Origin: a virus
Direction: 5' to 3' (one strand)
Virus record (IMG/VR): IMGVR_UViG_3300022937_003382
Coordinates: 1-21,498 of that record
Length of the DNA: 21,498 nucleotides
The position numbers and the translations under genes are program-made. The notes under the pieces were generated by a model, which saw only the letters and a program-made list of their open reading frames with translations, did not search any database and was not told the origin of the DNA. This document shows, piece by piece, positions 1 to 5,121 of the stretch. The stretch's first letter is position 1. Every line of letters starts with the position of its first letter.

Positions 1-171
1 ATCATCTTTTATCCTCTTTATTATTTTGGGTTTTCTTGGAGCCAATTGATTCCTGATATGTTCCTCGTCAAAACCCATCATCCTTTTGAATTTTCCGTTT
101 ACCTTGACTGAATAATTGTATGGTGGTCCGGACCACGGAGACAACTCTATGTTCTCGTATCCGACCACCAT
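1..171 (-). CDS. Hypothetical protein, 3' end beyond the window
   Basis: Minus-strand frame open from an ATG at 171 to the left edge (57 codons, no stop). It begins MVVGYENIELSPWSGPPYNY and the visible end is basic (KPKIIKRIKDD). An in-frame stop lies just upstream of the start, so the 5' end is well bounded. It follows the gene at 196-579 by 24 nt and probably shares its transcript. I see no clear Shine-Dalgarno. No family recognised; the real C-terminus is outside the window. Confidence 0.55.
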   Translation of the reverse strand, partial: MVVGYENIELSPWSGPPYNYSVKVNGKFKRMMGFDEEHIRNQLAPRKPKIIKRIKDD

Positions 172-195
172 CTGCTTTTTGGATTTTTTTACCAA

Positions 196-579
196 TTAGT
201 CCGCTCTACTTTCTGAATAAACCCTCATTCCATATTTTTCAAGTTCATTAGCAAAGGCATCACAGGCTATTTCTTTTATGCTCATCGATTGAGTATGTCT
301 CCATCTATGATCCTGAGGCATGATATCATAATATGATATTCTGTATCCACCTCTATATCCATTATCTCCAACACCGGCTTTCTTCATGAAATTAACAAAT
401 TTACCTCTAGCAGGATGAATAGAAACATTAGCGAAACCACAATACATCGGTTCCTCTCTATCCTTCATAAATTCATCAACTGCCTTGATAGCCTGTGTTC
501 TTGCATTCAAGAACATATCAGCAGGACTTATGCCTTCTGCATTAAATTTTAATAAAGTTTTATTGTCTTCTGTAATCAT
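196..579 (-). CDS. Conserved phage protein of unknown function (127 aa)
   Basis: A complete 127-residue ORF with an excellent ribosome-binding site (AGGAGGT, on the plus strand ACCTCCT at 583-589) just before the ATG, and a sigma70-type promoter about 25 nt further upstream (610-637). The central block, residues about 46-80, contains CGFANVSIHPARGKFVNFMK followed by a Gly/Tyr-rich GYRGGYRISYYD segment. From memory this core recurs in small uncharacterised proteins of many tailed phages; no function is established. The C-terminus (ACDAFANELEKYGM) looks helical. The protein is soluble with no signal peptide. Its early-type promoter and its position at the head of a minus-strand unit suggest early expression (inference). 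Confidence 0.8.
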   Translation of the reverse strand: MITEDNKTLLKFNAEGISPADMFLNARTQAIKAVDEFMKDREEPMYCGFANVSIHPARGKFVNFMKKAGVGDNGYRGGYRISYYDIMPQDHRWRHTQSMSIKEIACDAFANELEKYGMRVYSESRAD

Positions 580-609
580 TACACCTCCTGTTTTAAAAAT
601 TACTCTTTC

Positions 610-637
610 ATTATAACATGGATGGTATTATGGTCAA
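610..637 (-). promoter_or_regulatory. Sigma70-type early promoter (minus strand)
   Basis: Read on the minus strand: TTGACC (plus 632-637), 16-nt spacer, TATAAT (plus 610-615). The predicted +1 lies near 603, about 25 nt before the ATG at 579, and that short leader contains AGGAGGT. The -35 is embedded in AGGTTGACC, which also occurs in the divergent promoter at 710 and in the promoter at 4565-4593. Confidence 0.8.
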
Positions 638-709
638 CCTGACTAATAACTCGCATAAAATGGAAGTTTTTTGTTCGGCTTTATATATTAATAATATAAC
701 TTTACCAGG

Positions 710-737
710 TTGACCGTATTTGGTTCCGTGTTATAAT
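710..737 (+). promoter_or_regulatory. Sigma70-type early promoter, predicted leaderless start
   Basis: TTGACC at 710-715, 16-nt spacer, TATAAT at 732-737. Exactly six bases then separate the -10 from the ATG at 744, so the expected +1 is the A of the start codon. It points away from the promoter at 610-637 and shares its AGGTTGACC -35 context and 16-nt spacer. Confidence 0.8.
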
Positions 738-743
738 GACAGT

Positions 744-1019
744 ATGATATATTTGGAAACAAAAAACGGTCAAATGGTCAAATCTTTGGAAACCTTGTAT
801 GAAGAATTCATAGATGGATACATCCAAGGCAATTTCATTGAAGGGGTCTGCTCTTGGAACGGAGACGATGCTTTGATGGGACCTAGATCATTCTCACATA
901 AATTCAAAAAAGAAGCATCCAAATTGGGATTTGGTTATGAAGAATACATTGGTTTCGCCAATGAGTTGGAAGAGTGGTGCCAATCATATCTAGGTAATTT
1001 GGAGATGAAATTTAGATGA
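744..1019 (+). CDS. Hypothetical small protein (91 aa)
   Basis: Starts MIYLETKNGQMVKSLETLYE. The frame is open from a TTG at 720, but that codon lies inside the promoter (-10 at 732-737), so the ATG at 744 is the credible start; it coincides with the predicted +1 and has no room for a Shine-Dalgarno. The protein is acidic to neutral, with a Trp/Gly-containing middle (GVCSWNGDDALMGPRSF) and a C-terminal helix rich in Glu. The stop overlaps the next gene's ATG in an ATGA arrangement, implying translational coupling. No family recognised. Confidence 0.7.
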   Translation: MIYLETKNGQMVKSLETLYEEFIDGYIQGNFIEGVCSWNGDDALMGPRSFSHKFKKEASKLGFGYEEYIGFANELEEWCQSYLGNLEMKFR

Positions 1020-1222
1020 GCATGGAAGGATTGATAGGCGGAGTGATGATGTTAGTGGCATCTGTGTCAAACACGGGCACGGTGGATTCAAATACCGTTT
1101 GGAATGCTGTGGTACTTGCGGACAAGGCCATAATCAAGACCGAACAAGGCACCTGGGGTGATTCGATCCACGAGGAATCATATCAAATAATCAAGGATAC
1201 CATTAGGAAAATTAGTAGATAG
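1016..1222 (+). CDS. Hypothetical small protein (68 aa)
   Basis: Overlaps the previous stop by four bases (ATGA), so it is probably translated by coupling; a second ATG at 1022 is also possible. Begins MSMEGLIGGVMMLVASV, a Gly/Val/Met-rich stretch that is hydrophobic but too short and polar-flanked to call a membrane segment, then a polar middle and the helical end IIKDTIRKISR. It ends one base before the convergent stop of the minus-strand gene at 1224, with no terminator between. Function unknown. Confidence 0.6.
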   Translation: MSMEGLIGGVMMLVASVSNTGTVDSNTVWNAVVLADKAIIKTEQGTWGDSIHEESYQIIKDTIRKISR

Positions 1223-1223
1223 A

Positions 1224-1697
1224 TTATTTAGGCTTAACTATTTTAGACTTCTGTAATTTCTTTTTAGAGGCGAGACCCTTACCTTTTTTCAACTTCTTGC
1301 CTTTTTTCATTTTGGCAGTTCCGGTCTTCCTTTGCCCGATCTGTATGTTTTTCAATCTAGTGGATGCTCCACCTGACTTTATTGTTCTTGCTCTCTTCTG
1401 GGCGGTCTGCTTGGCTTTGGCCAATCGTTTCTGTGAAATCTTGGCACCTGTTTTTGGTTTCAAAGGTGCGGAACAGGTATCCTGGTTGGCCACGATACGA
1501 CCTTTCCTAGGACCTGCTATACATCTAAAACCCTTTTTCAAACCCTTGCCTTTGGTTCTTCGGAGGATTTGACCTATGCCTTCTGCTATGGCCGAATGGT
1601 CCGATGATGATACTATATCTTGTGCCACAATATCTTGTGCCTTTGATTCGGTTATGGCACTAGAAGATTTGATTTGGATGATTTCGTTGATTCTCAT
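1224..1697 (-). CDS. Very basic late protein with putative capsid-targeting N-terminus and prohead-protease-like sites
   Basis: A 157-residue protein. Residues 1-10 are MRINEIIQIK, nearly the same as the first ten (MRIFEVIQLK) of the gene at 1895. Residues 15-18 (ITE-S) and 37-40 (IAE-G) fit the T4 prohead protease pattern [L/I]-x-E followed by a small residue. A short segment with C59 and C75 (FRCIAGPRKGRIVANQDTC) resembles a segment I recall in cyanophage virion proteins. The rest is Lys/Arg-rich, ending KKKLQKSKIVKPK, as in DNA-binding internal head proteins. A 15-bp tandem duplication (copies at 1615-1626 and 1630-1641) encodes AQDIVAQDIV. A late-type CATAAATA lies 8 nt upstream of the ATG. 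Internal head protein is an inference; a non-virion basic protein is possible. Confidence 0.75.
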   Translation of the reverse strand: MRINEIIQIKSSSAITESKAQDIVAQDIVSSSDHSAIAEGIGQILRRTKGKGLKKGFRCIAGPRKGRIVANQDTCSAPLKPKTGAKISQKRLAKAKQTAQKRARTIKSGGASTRLKNIQIGQRKTGTAKMKKGKKLKKGKGLASKKKLQKSKIVKPK

Positions 1698-1705
1698 TAT
1701 GACAC

Positions 1706-1713
1706 TATTTATG
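1706..1713 (-). promoter_or_regulatory. T4-type late promoter element (minus strand)
   Basis: CATAAATA on the minus strand, 8 nt before the ATG at 1697. One base differs from the T4 late consensus TATAAATA. Predicted +1 falls within about 3 nt of the start codon and no Shine-Dalgarno is visible. Confidence 0.65.
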
Positions 1714-1755
1714 GATCTTACACACCTTACAATCCGCTTAAGAACTTAAACACTC

Positions 1756-1792
1756 TTATAACTTAATCGCTTATAGGTTATAACTTAACCGC
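1756..1792. repeat. 15-bp direct repeat in a divergent spacer
   Basis: TTATAACTTAATCGC at 1756-1770 and TTATAACTTAACCGC at 1778-1792, one mismatch, period 22 bp (about two helical turns). It lies between the divergent late genes at 1697 and 1895. Possibly a protein-binding site; function unknown. Confidence 0.7.
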
Positions 1793-1831
1793 TGAACTGT
1801 TCTAAAACTGACACTATTACATGACAATGAC

Positions 1832-1876
1832 AAAGTTGATCTTGCTCTTTTGTAACAATGATATAAGATCAACTTT
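1832..1876. repeat. 12-bp perfect inverted repeat (hairpin)
   Basis: AAAGTTGATCTT at 1832-1843 and AAGATCAACTTT at 1865-1876 are exact reverse complements with a 21-nt loop, just upstream of the late promoter at 1883. No T-tract follows on either strand, so it is not a typical intrinsic terminator. It may be an operator, a protein site or a transcript stabiliser. Confidence 0.75.
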
Positions 1877-1882
1877 AGACGG

Positions 1883-1889
1883 TTAAATA
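1883..1889 (+). promoter_or_regulatory. T4-type late promoter element, predicted leaderless start
   Basis: TTAAATA followed by exactly 5 nt and the ATG at 1895. In T4 the late box occupies about -13 to -6, so the predicted +1 is the A of the ATG. Confidence 0.65.
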
Positions 1890-1894
1890 CACAT

Positions 1895-2131
1895 ATGCGA
1901 ATATTTGAAGTGATACAACTCAAAGACAACATAGGACCCGCACCACGTGGCGTGTGTTCCAAACCCACATCATCACTGCCGGCATCGTGGGTGTCATCTT
2001 GTAAATCACAAGGTAAACGAAAAAGAACCGGTGCTAGGAAACAAAAAGTCAAAGGAAAAACCATCAAGGTTGCCAATAAAAGAATCAAGGGCAAGAAATA
2101 TGGCGGCCCTCTGCCCGATTACTCCGCTTAA
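1895..2131 (+). CDS. Small basic late protein, N-terminal paralogue of the 1224-1697 product
   Basis: 78 residues beginning MRIFEVIQLK, matching the start of the divergent neighbour (MRINEIIQIK). Residues about 15-40 hold two cysteines in RGVCSKPTSSLPASWVSSCK; the rest is Lys/Arg-rich and ends in KGKKYGGPLPDYSA. That KKYGGPLPDYS-type ending recurs, from memory, in small proteins of marine phages. No Shine-Dalgarno; the TTAAATA element predicts a leaderless message. The composition and shared leader peptide suggest a DNA-associated head protein, by analogy with T4 internal proteins. That is inference; no enzymatic motif is seen. Frames in the other registers here are shadows. Confidence 0.7.
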   Translation: MRIFEVIQLKDNIGPAPRGVCSKPTSSLPASWVSSCKSQGKRKRTGARKQKVKGKTIKVANKRIKGKKYGGPLPDYSA

Positions 2132-2144
2132 CATCAAAAAATTA

Positions 2145-2193
2145 AAAACCTAATAGCGAGCCAAACTGCTATACAAAACCTAATAGCGAGCCA
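2145..2193. repeat. 19-bp perfect direct repeat, 30-bp period, before the sugar dehydrogenase
   Basis: AAAACCTAATAGCGAGCCA at 2145-2163 and again at 2175-2193. The second copy runs into CATAAT (2192-2197), a possible -10 hexamer seven bases before the ATG at 2205. There is no recognisable -35, so the repeats may be activator or repressor sites (inference). Confidence 0.8.
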
Positions 2194-2204
2194 TAATTAA
2201 CTGT

Positions 2205-3344
2205 ATGCGTATAGGATTTGTAGGACTTGGTAAATTGGGTATGCCTTGTGCGGAAGCCATGGCCGAACGTGGTACCACAGTGAGTGGCTATGACATAGTG
2301 CCAAAAGTCAGTGAATACATTGATATAAAGTCTAACATCAGAGAAGCAGTGGAAGGACAGGACATAGTGTTCGTGGCCACACCCACTCCACACACAGAAG
2401 GCTATGATGGAAGGAATCCAACCAGTCATCTAGAGCCACGTGACTTCAATTACGACGCCGTGATAGAAGTTCTGAAACAATGTGATCAACACATGAACAA
2501 AGATCAGATACTGGTATTGATATCAACAGTGTTGCCTGGAACCACTCGCAGAGAGTTTGATCCTTTGATAAAAAACACTCGCTTTGTATATAATCCTTAT
2601 TTGATCGCCATGGGAACAGTGAAAGCAGATTTCCTATCTCCAGAGATGTTGATAGTGGGCACCAAGAATGGTAGCATGACAGAGGAAGCAAATACCCTGA
2701 TCAATTTTTATCAAAAAGTTTTGGGATATTTTCCCAGGATAGAAACAGGCACATGGGAAGAAGCGGAAGCCATAAAGATATTCTACAACACATTCATATC
2801 CACAAAGATCGCTCTGGTCAATATGATACAAGACGTGGCACAGAAGTTGGGCAACACCAATGTTGATAGAGTGACCACAGCATTGGCCAACAGCACCAAA
2901 CGTATAATAAGTTCAAAGTACATGAAAGCAGGCATGGGAGATGGTGGAGCCTGTCATCCCAGAGACAACATCGCCCTGAGATGGTTATCCAAAGAACTGA
3001 AATTGGGTTATGATCTTTTTGATGCTGTGATGACTGCTCGTGAACGTCAGGCGGAAAACATGGCATTGGAAATATTGAAGTATGGAAACAATATACATTT
3101 CACTTCCGACAGTTACAAACCCGGAACAAATCTCACCGATGGATCATACAGTATTTTGGTTCAACATTATGTAAATAAACATGGAGGACAGTTGGTTAAC
3201 GGGTTTGATAATCCTGTGGAAGTAATTGTGAGAGTGCATGAAACAGATCAATTCACAACAGACGACAAAGTGATTATCTTCGATCCATGGAGGACGTACC
3301 CCAAAGCAGACAACGTGATTTATTATGGCGAGACTACCCAGTAA
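2205..3344 (+). CDS. Nucleotide-sugar 6-dehydrogenase (UDP-glucose/GDP-mannose dehydrogenase family)
   Basis: Predicted to oxidise the C6 hydroxyl of an NDP-sugar to the uronic acid in two NAD-dependent steps. The N-terminal Rossmann fold starts at residue 1 with GFVGLGKLGMP (GxGxxG). The middle has the family region around E188, K191 and N195 (EAIKIFYNTF). The catalytic nucleophile is most likely C250 in GDGGACHPRDN, equivalent to the family's GFGGSCFPKD. At 379 residues it is slightly shorter than bacterial Ugd (about 390-450), with a reduced C-terminal NDP-binding domain, so the substrate cannot be assigned. No Shine-Dalgarno; a CATAAT lies 7 nt upstream and a direct repeat covers the promoter region. 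It overlaps the next gene by 20 nt. Likely supplies modified sugar for glycan synthesis in infected cells or on virions (inference). Confidence 0.85.
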   Translation: MRIGFVGLGKLGMPCAEAMAERGTTVSGYDIVPKVSEYIDIKSNIREAVEGQDIVFVATPTPHTEGYDGRNPTSHLEPRDFNYDAVIEVLKQCDQHMNKDQILVLISTVLPGTTRREFDPLIKNTRFVYNPYLIAMGTVKADFLSPEMLIVGTKNGSMTEEANTLINFYQKVLGYFPRIETGTWEEAEAIKIFYNTFISTKIALVNMIQDVAQKLGNTNVDRVTTALANSTKRIISSKYMKAGMGDGGACHPRDNIALRWLSKELKLGYDLFDAVMTARERQAENMALEILKYGNNIHFTSDSYKPGTNLTDGSYSILVQHYVNKHGGQLVNGFDNPVEVIVRVHETDQFTTDDKVIIFDPWRTYPKADNVIYYGETTQ

Positions 3345-3702
3345 AACGGTAATGAGAAAGTTCGGAACTTTCAACAAGATGAGTAAGATCTATTCCCCAC
3401 ACAGAAAAAGTTTCATATTTGAAGGCAGAGTTTACAGGATACATTTCAAAACAGTCGAGGAAGCATTGGATTATTTTTTTACTCCAGAGGCACTGGCAAG
3501 TTACAAATACTGTCATAGATTTGAAAAAAAGTTGATTGACAATTATTCATTACACTGGACAATTGATTTTGGTGTGCCCGAAAATCCCAATGAAAAACCC
3601 TGGGCCGACTGCTGGAAAGATACCAAACAGATGTTGACAGATCGGGGTTCGTGGTTCAATCATCCAACAAAAATCACACACGACGCTCCTCATCTATTTT
3701 AA
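3325..3702 (+). CDS. Hypothetical protein (125 aa)
   Basis: Begins MARLPSKTVMRKFGTFNKMS inside the last 20 nt of the sugar dehydrogenase, so probably co-translated; later in-frame ATGs are at 3352 and 3379. The sequence is rich in aromatics (FEGRVYRIHF, EALDYFF, YKYCHRF, NYSLHWTIDF) and has no membrane span or known catalytic motif. It ends before the terminator at 3711-3744, which closes this plus-strand unit. Function unknown. Confidence 0.7.
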   Translation: MARLPSKTVMRKFGTFNKMSKIYSPHRKSFIFEGRVYRIHFKTVEEALDYFFTPEALASYKYCHRFEKKLIDNYSLHWTIDFGVPENPNEKPWADCWKDTKQMLTDRGSWFNHPTKITHDAPHLF

Positions 3703-3710
3703 AGTCATAA

Positions 3711-3744
3711 AAAAAGGGCGACACATTTCTGTACTGCCCTTTTT
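3711..3744. terminator. Bidirectional intrinsic terminator
   Basis: Inverted repeat AAAAAGGGC (3711-3719) and GCCCTTTTT (3736-3744) between convergent genes. On the minus strand the stem extends inward (GUACA pairing with UGUGU) and is capped by a GAAA tetraloop, followed by a T-run; that side terminates the cold-shock gene. The plus-strand side ends the 2205-3702 unit. Confidence 0.9.
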
Positions 3745-3754
3745 ATACTCTAAA

Positions 3755-3955
3755 TTATGCTACTGATAGATTCACAGCACTAGGTCCTTTAGGACCATCC
3801 TGTGTTTCAAACGTAACTGTGTCACCTTCATTCAACGAGTTAAGGCCTGCGGCCTCTACTGCTGAGATGTGTACGAACACATCCTTGTCTTCATGTGCTA
3901 TGAATCCAAAACCCTTAGAGGCGTTGAACCATTTCACTGTTCCTTGATTGCTCAT
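3755..3955 (-). CDS. csp: Cold-shock domain protein (CspA family)
   Basis: A 66-residue single cold-shock domain. The N-terminus [19 protein letters not shown] carries RNP-1 (KGFGFI), and residues about 26-31 carry RNP-2 (VFVHIS). The end ([13 protein letters not shown]) matches the family's PxAxNV tail. It binds single-stranded nucleic acid and typically acts as an RNA chaperone. It has a modest Shine-Dalgarno (AAAGAG) and a roughly 120-nt upstream region free of convincing genes on its strand, reminiscent of the long 5' leaders of csp genes, though its promoter is not obvious. Terminated at 3711-3744. An auxiliary, host-derived gene; it could melt structured phage RNA (inference). Confidence 0.95.
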   Translation of the reverse strand: MSNQGTVKWFNASKGFGFIAHEDKDVFVHISAVEAAGLNSLNEGDTVTFETQDGPKGPSAVNLSVA

Positions 3956-4022
3956 GTTTGCTCTTTCTTTATTGTTTATGTTATGAGGTAGTCTGTATCT
4001 AAAATAGGGCGGGAGGTTTATT

Positions 4023-4076
4023 ATGTCTTCTGCGTCTTGTCTTGTTACTCTTGTCTCATCTTTACTTATGCCTTAA
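4023..4076 (+). other. Possible 17-codon mini-ORF with strong ribosome-binding site, antisense to the csp leader
   Basis: ATG at 4023 preceded by GGGAGGT (4011-4017) at good spacing, reading [17 protein letters not shown] and stopping just before the hairpin at 4079-4108. A TAAAAT hexamer sits at 4000-4005 without a good -35. On the opposite strand the same bases are an anti-Shine-Dalgarno-like CCTCCC in the csp leader. Chance is quite possible. Confidence 0.25.
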
Positions 4077-4078
4077 AA

Positions 4079-4108
4079 AAAGGGCGATAGTTTCCTACCG
4101 CCCTTTAA
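4079..4108 (-). terminator. Intrinsic terminator with GAAA tetraloop
   Basis: Read on the minus strand: AAAGGGCGGTAG, GAAA, CTATCGCCCTTT, then more T's. The stem is continuous with one G-U pair, the loop is a GNRA tetraloop and a seven-base T-run follows. It lies just after the stop of the gene at 4131-4505. Confidence 0.9.
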
Positions 4109-4130
4109 CAACTAAATCTAAACGATTAGA

Positions 4131-4505
4131 TTATGCAGAAAAGTTAATTACTTTTCTTCCAGACTTTTTAAGTAATGAAATAATGTTTGATTTCATTTCT
4201 AATGCTGATGATTGAGGAGCAACTCCTAATACATTAACATTAAAGTCAATACCTTTAGATAACAACTTGTTAGTCGCTGTTTTTCTTGCAGTGTTTTTAA
4301 CTGCTAGGTTTTTGAACTTGATTTTACCACCATGAACTGAACCGTTCACTGTGTAAGCCTTAGCCGGCTCCGCGAATACACCGATTTGTTTAGCTCTTGA
4401 TTTGAACTCTCTAGTGTATACAACGTATTGTGTGCTTTTTGCCATTTTCTCTTCCTTTGTAGTTTTAGAAGAGGTTGTTTTTTTACCAAATAGATTAAAA
4501 AACAT
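4131..4505 (-). CDS. Hypothetical basic protein (124 aa, or 104 aa from an internal start)
   Basis: The first ATG (4505) has AGAGG upstream. A second in-frame ATG at 4445, giving MAKSTQYVVYTREF, also has its own good purine-rich site (AAAGGAAGAGA), so either or both may be used. Residues 1-20 of the long form (MFFNLFGKKTTSSKTTKEEK) look like a tail added to a compact basic domain. Residues about 79-87 (NKLLSKGID) nearly match NKLLDKGID near the C-terminus of the adjacent DUF1178 gene. A promoter with the AGGTTGACC motif lies at 4565-4593, leaving a leader of about 50 nt, and a strong terminator follows. No family recognised. Confidence 0.75.
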   Translation of the reverse strand: MFFNLFGKKTTSSKTTKEEKMAKSTQYVVYTREFKSRAKQIGVFAEPAKAYTVNGSVHGGKIKFKNLAVKNTARKTATNKLLSKGIDFNVNVLGVAPQSSALEMKSNIISLLKKSGRKVINFSA

Positions 4506-4564
4506 AGTTGCCTCTTTCTGTTAATTTAGATGAAGAATTTATTTTCAACATCATATTAAAATAT

Positions 4565-4593
4565 ATTTTACACTAAAAAGTTGTTTTGGTCAA
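4565..4593 (-). promoter_or_regulatory. Sigma70-type early promoter (minus strand)
   Basis: On the minus strand: TTGACC (plus 4588-4593), 17-nt spacer, TAAAAT (plus 4565-4570). The -35 sits in AGGTTGACC, as in the two promoters near 610-737. It drives the gene starting at 4505. Confidence 0.75.
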
Positions 4594-4620
4594 CCTTTAA
4601 AAAAGGCTGTAAAAATGGAA

Positions 4621-5082
4621 TTAATTGTCCTTGACTTTGGGCACATGAAATAAATCTATGCCTTTATCTAGCAATTTGTTTGTTTCTTCTTCTGTGGCTG
4701 TGCCAAAAAACTGATCATTTCTTTCACCTTGATCACATTTGATGGCTTCCTCGTAGAATCTATTGCCCACGTTCTCAAAATTTTTGGTAATGTATTTGCC
4801 AATACGTCTCAGTACATTGGAAGCCTGTGAAGCCGGCATCATTTGTTCAGAAGACACAGATTCCTCTCTCATTTGTTGTAGTCTTTCTTTCTTGGATTCA
4901 GATCTTGTTTTTGTTTTTGTTTTCTTGACATTGGGCGCCATGATGGCCTTGTTGACATAGGGACTGTCGCACACAGGACAAAGCAGTTGTCCTTTTTTCT
5001 TTTGTTTGGTAAATTCTTTACTATTTGGAAACCAACCGTCAAACTCGTGATCCAAATCACAGATAAGTCGATATTTTATCAT
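4621..5082 (-). CDS. DUF1178 family protein with N-terminal zinc-ribbon-like motif
   Basis: 153 residues from the ATG at 5082. The frame is open further upstream (to 5253) but there it is antisense to the GNAT gene, and the family N-terminus is MIKYRLICDLDHEFDGWF, so 5082 is right (an ATG two codons earlier is possible). Residues 8-40 hold the metal-binding-type cysteines C8 and the CPVC pair, followed by the family segment NKAIMAPNVK. The middle is a charged coiled-coil-like linker (RSESKKERLQQMREE). The C-terminus, IGKYITKNFENVGNRF then EEETNKLLDKGID, matches the family's layout. DUF1178 proteins are found mainly in alpha- and betaproteobacteria, function unknown; this copy is likely host-derived. 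The promoter overlaps that of the divergent GNAT gene. Confidence 0.88.
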   Translation of the reverse strand: MIKYRLICDLDHEFDGWFPNSKEFTKQKKKGQLLCPVCDSPYVNKAIMAPNVKKTKTKTRSESKKERLQQMREESVSSEQMMPASQASNVLRRIGKYITKNFENVGNRFYEEAIKCDQGERNDQFFGTATEEETNKLLDKGIDLFHVPKVKDN

Positions 5083-5092
5083 ATACATACTT

Positions 5093-5121
5093 ATTATAAA
5101 AGCAATTTGACAACAAGTCAA
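5093..5121 (-). promoter_or_regulatory. Sigma70-type promoter for the DUF1178 gene (minus strand)
   Basis: Minus strand: TTGACT (plus 5116-5121), 17-nt spacer, TATAAT (plus 5093-5098). The -10 is 4 nt from an ATG (5088) and 10 nt from the conserved start (5082), so the leader is at most a few bases. It interlocks with the divergent promoter at 5107-5135. Confidence 0.75.

Noticed and set aside
1297-1572. Plus-strand ORF with hydrophobic N-terminus
   Set aside because: Lies wholly antisense within the basic protein gene at 1224-1697; its hydrophobic look comes from complementing Lys codons (TTT/CTT).
1771-2094. Minus-strand ORF across the divergent spacer
   Set aside because: Covers the repeats and opposes the late gene at 1895; no ribosome-binding site and low-complexity composition.
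4594-4606. CCTTTAAAAAAGG as a terminator for the DUF1178 gene
   Set aside because: Only a 5-bp AT-rich stem with a 3-nt loop; too weak, and it overlaps the promoter of the next gene.
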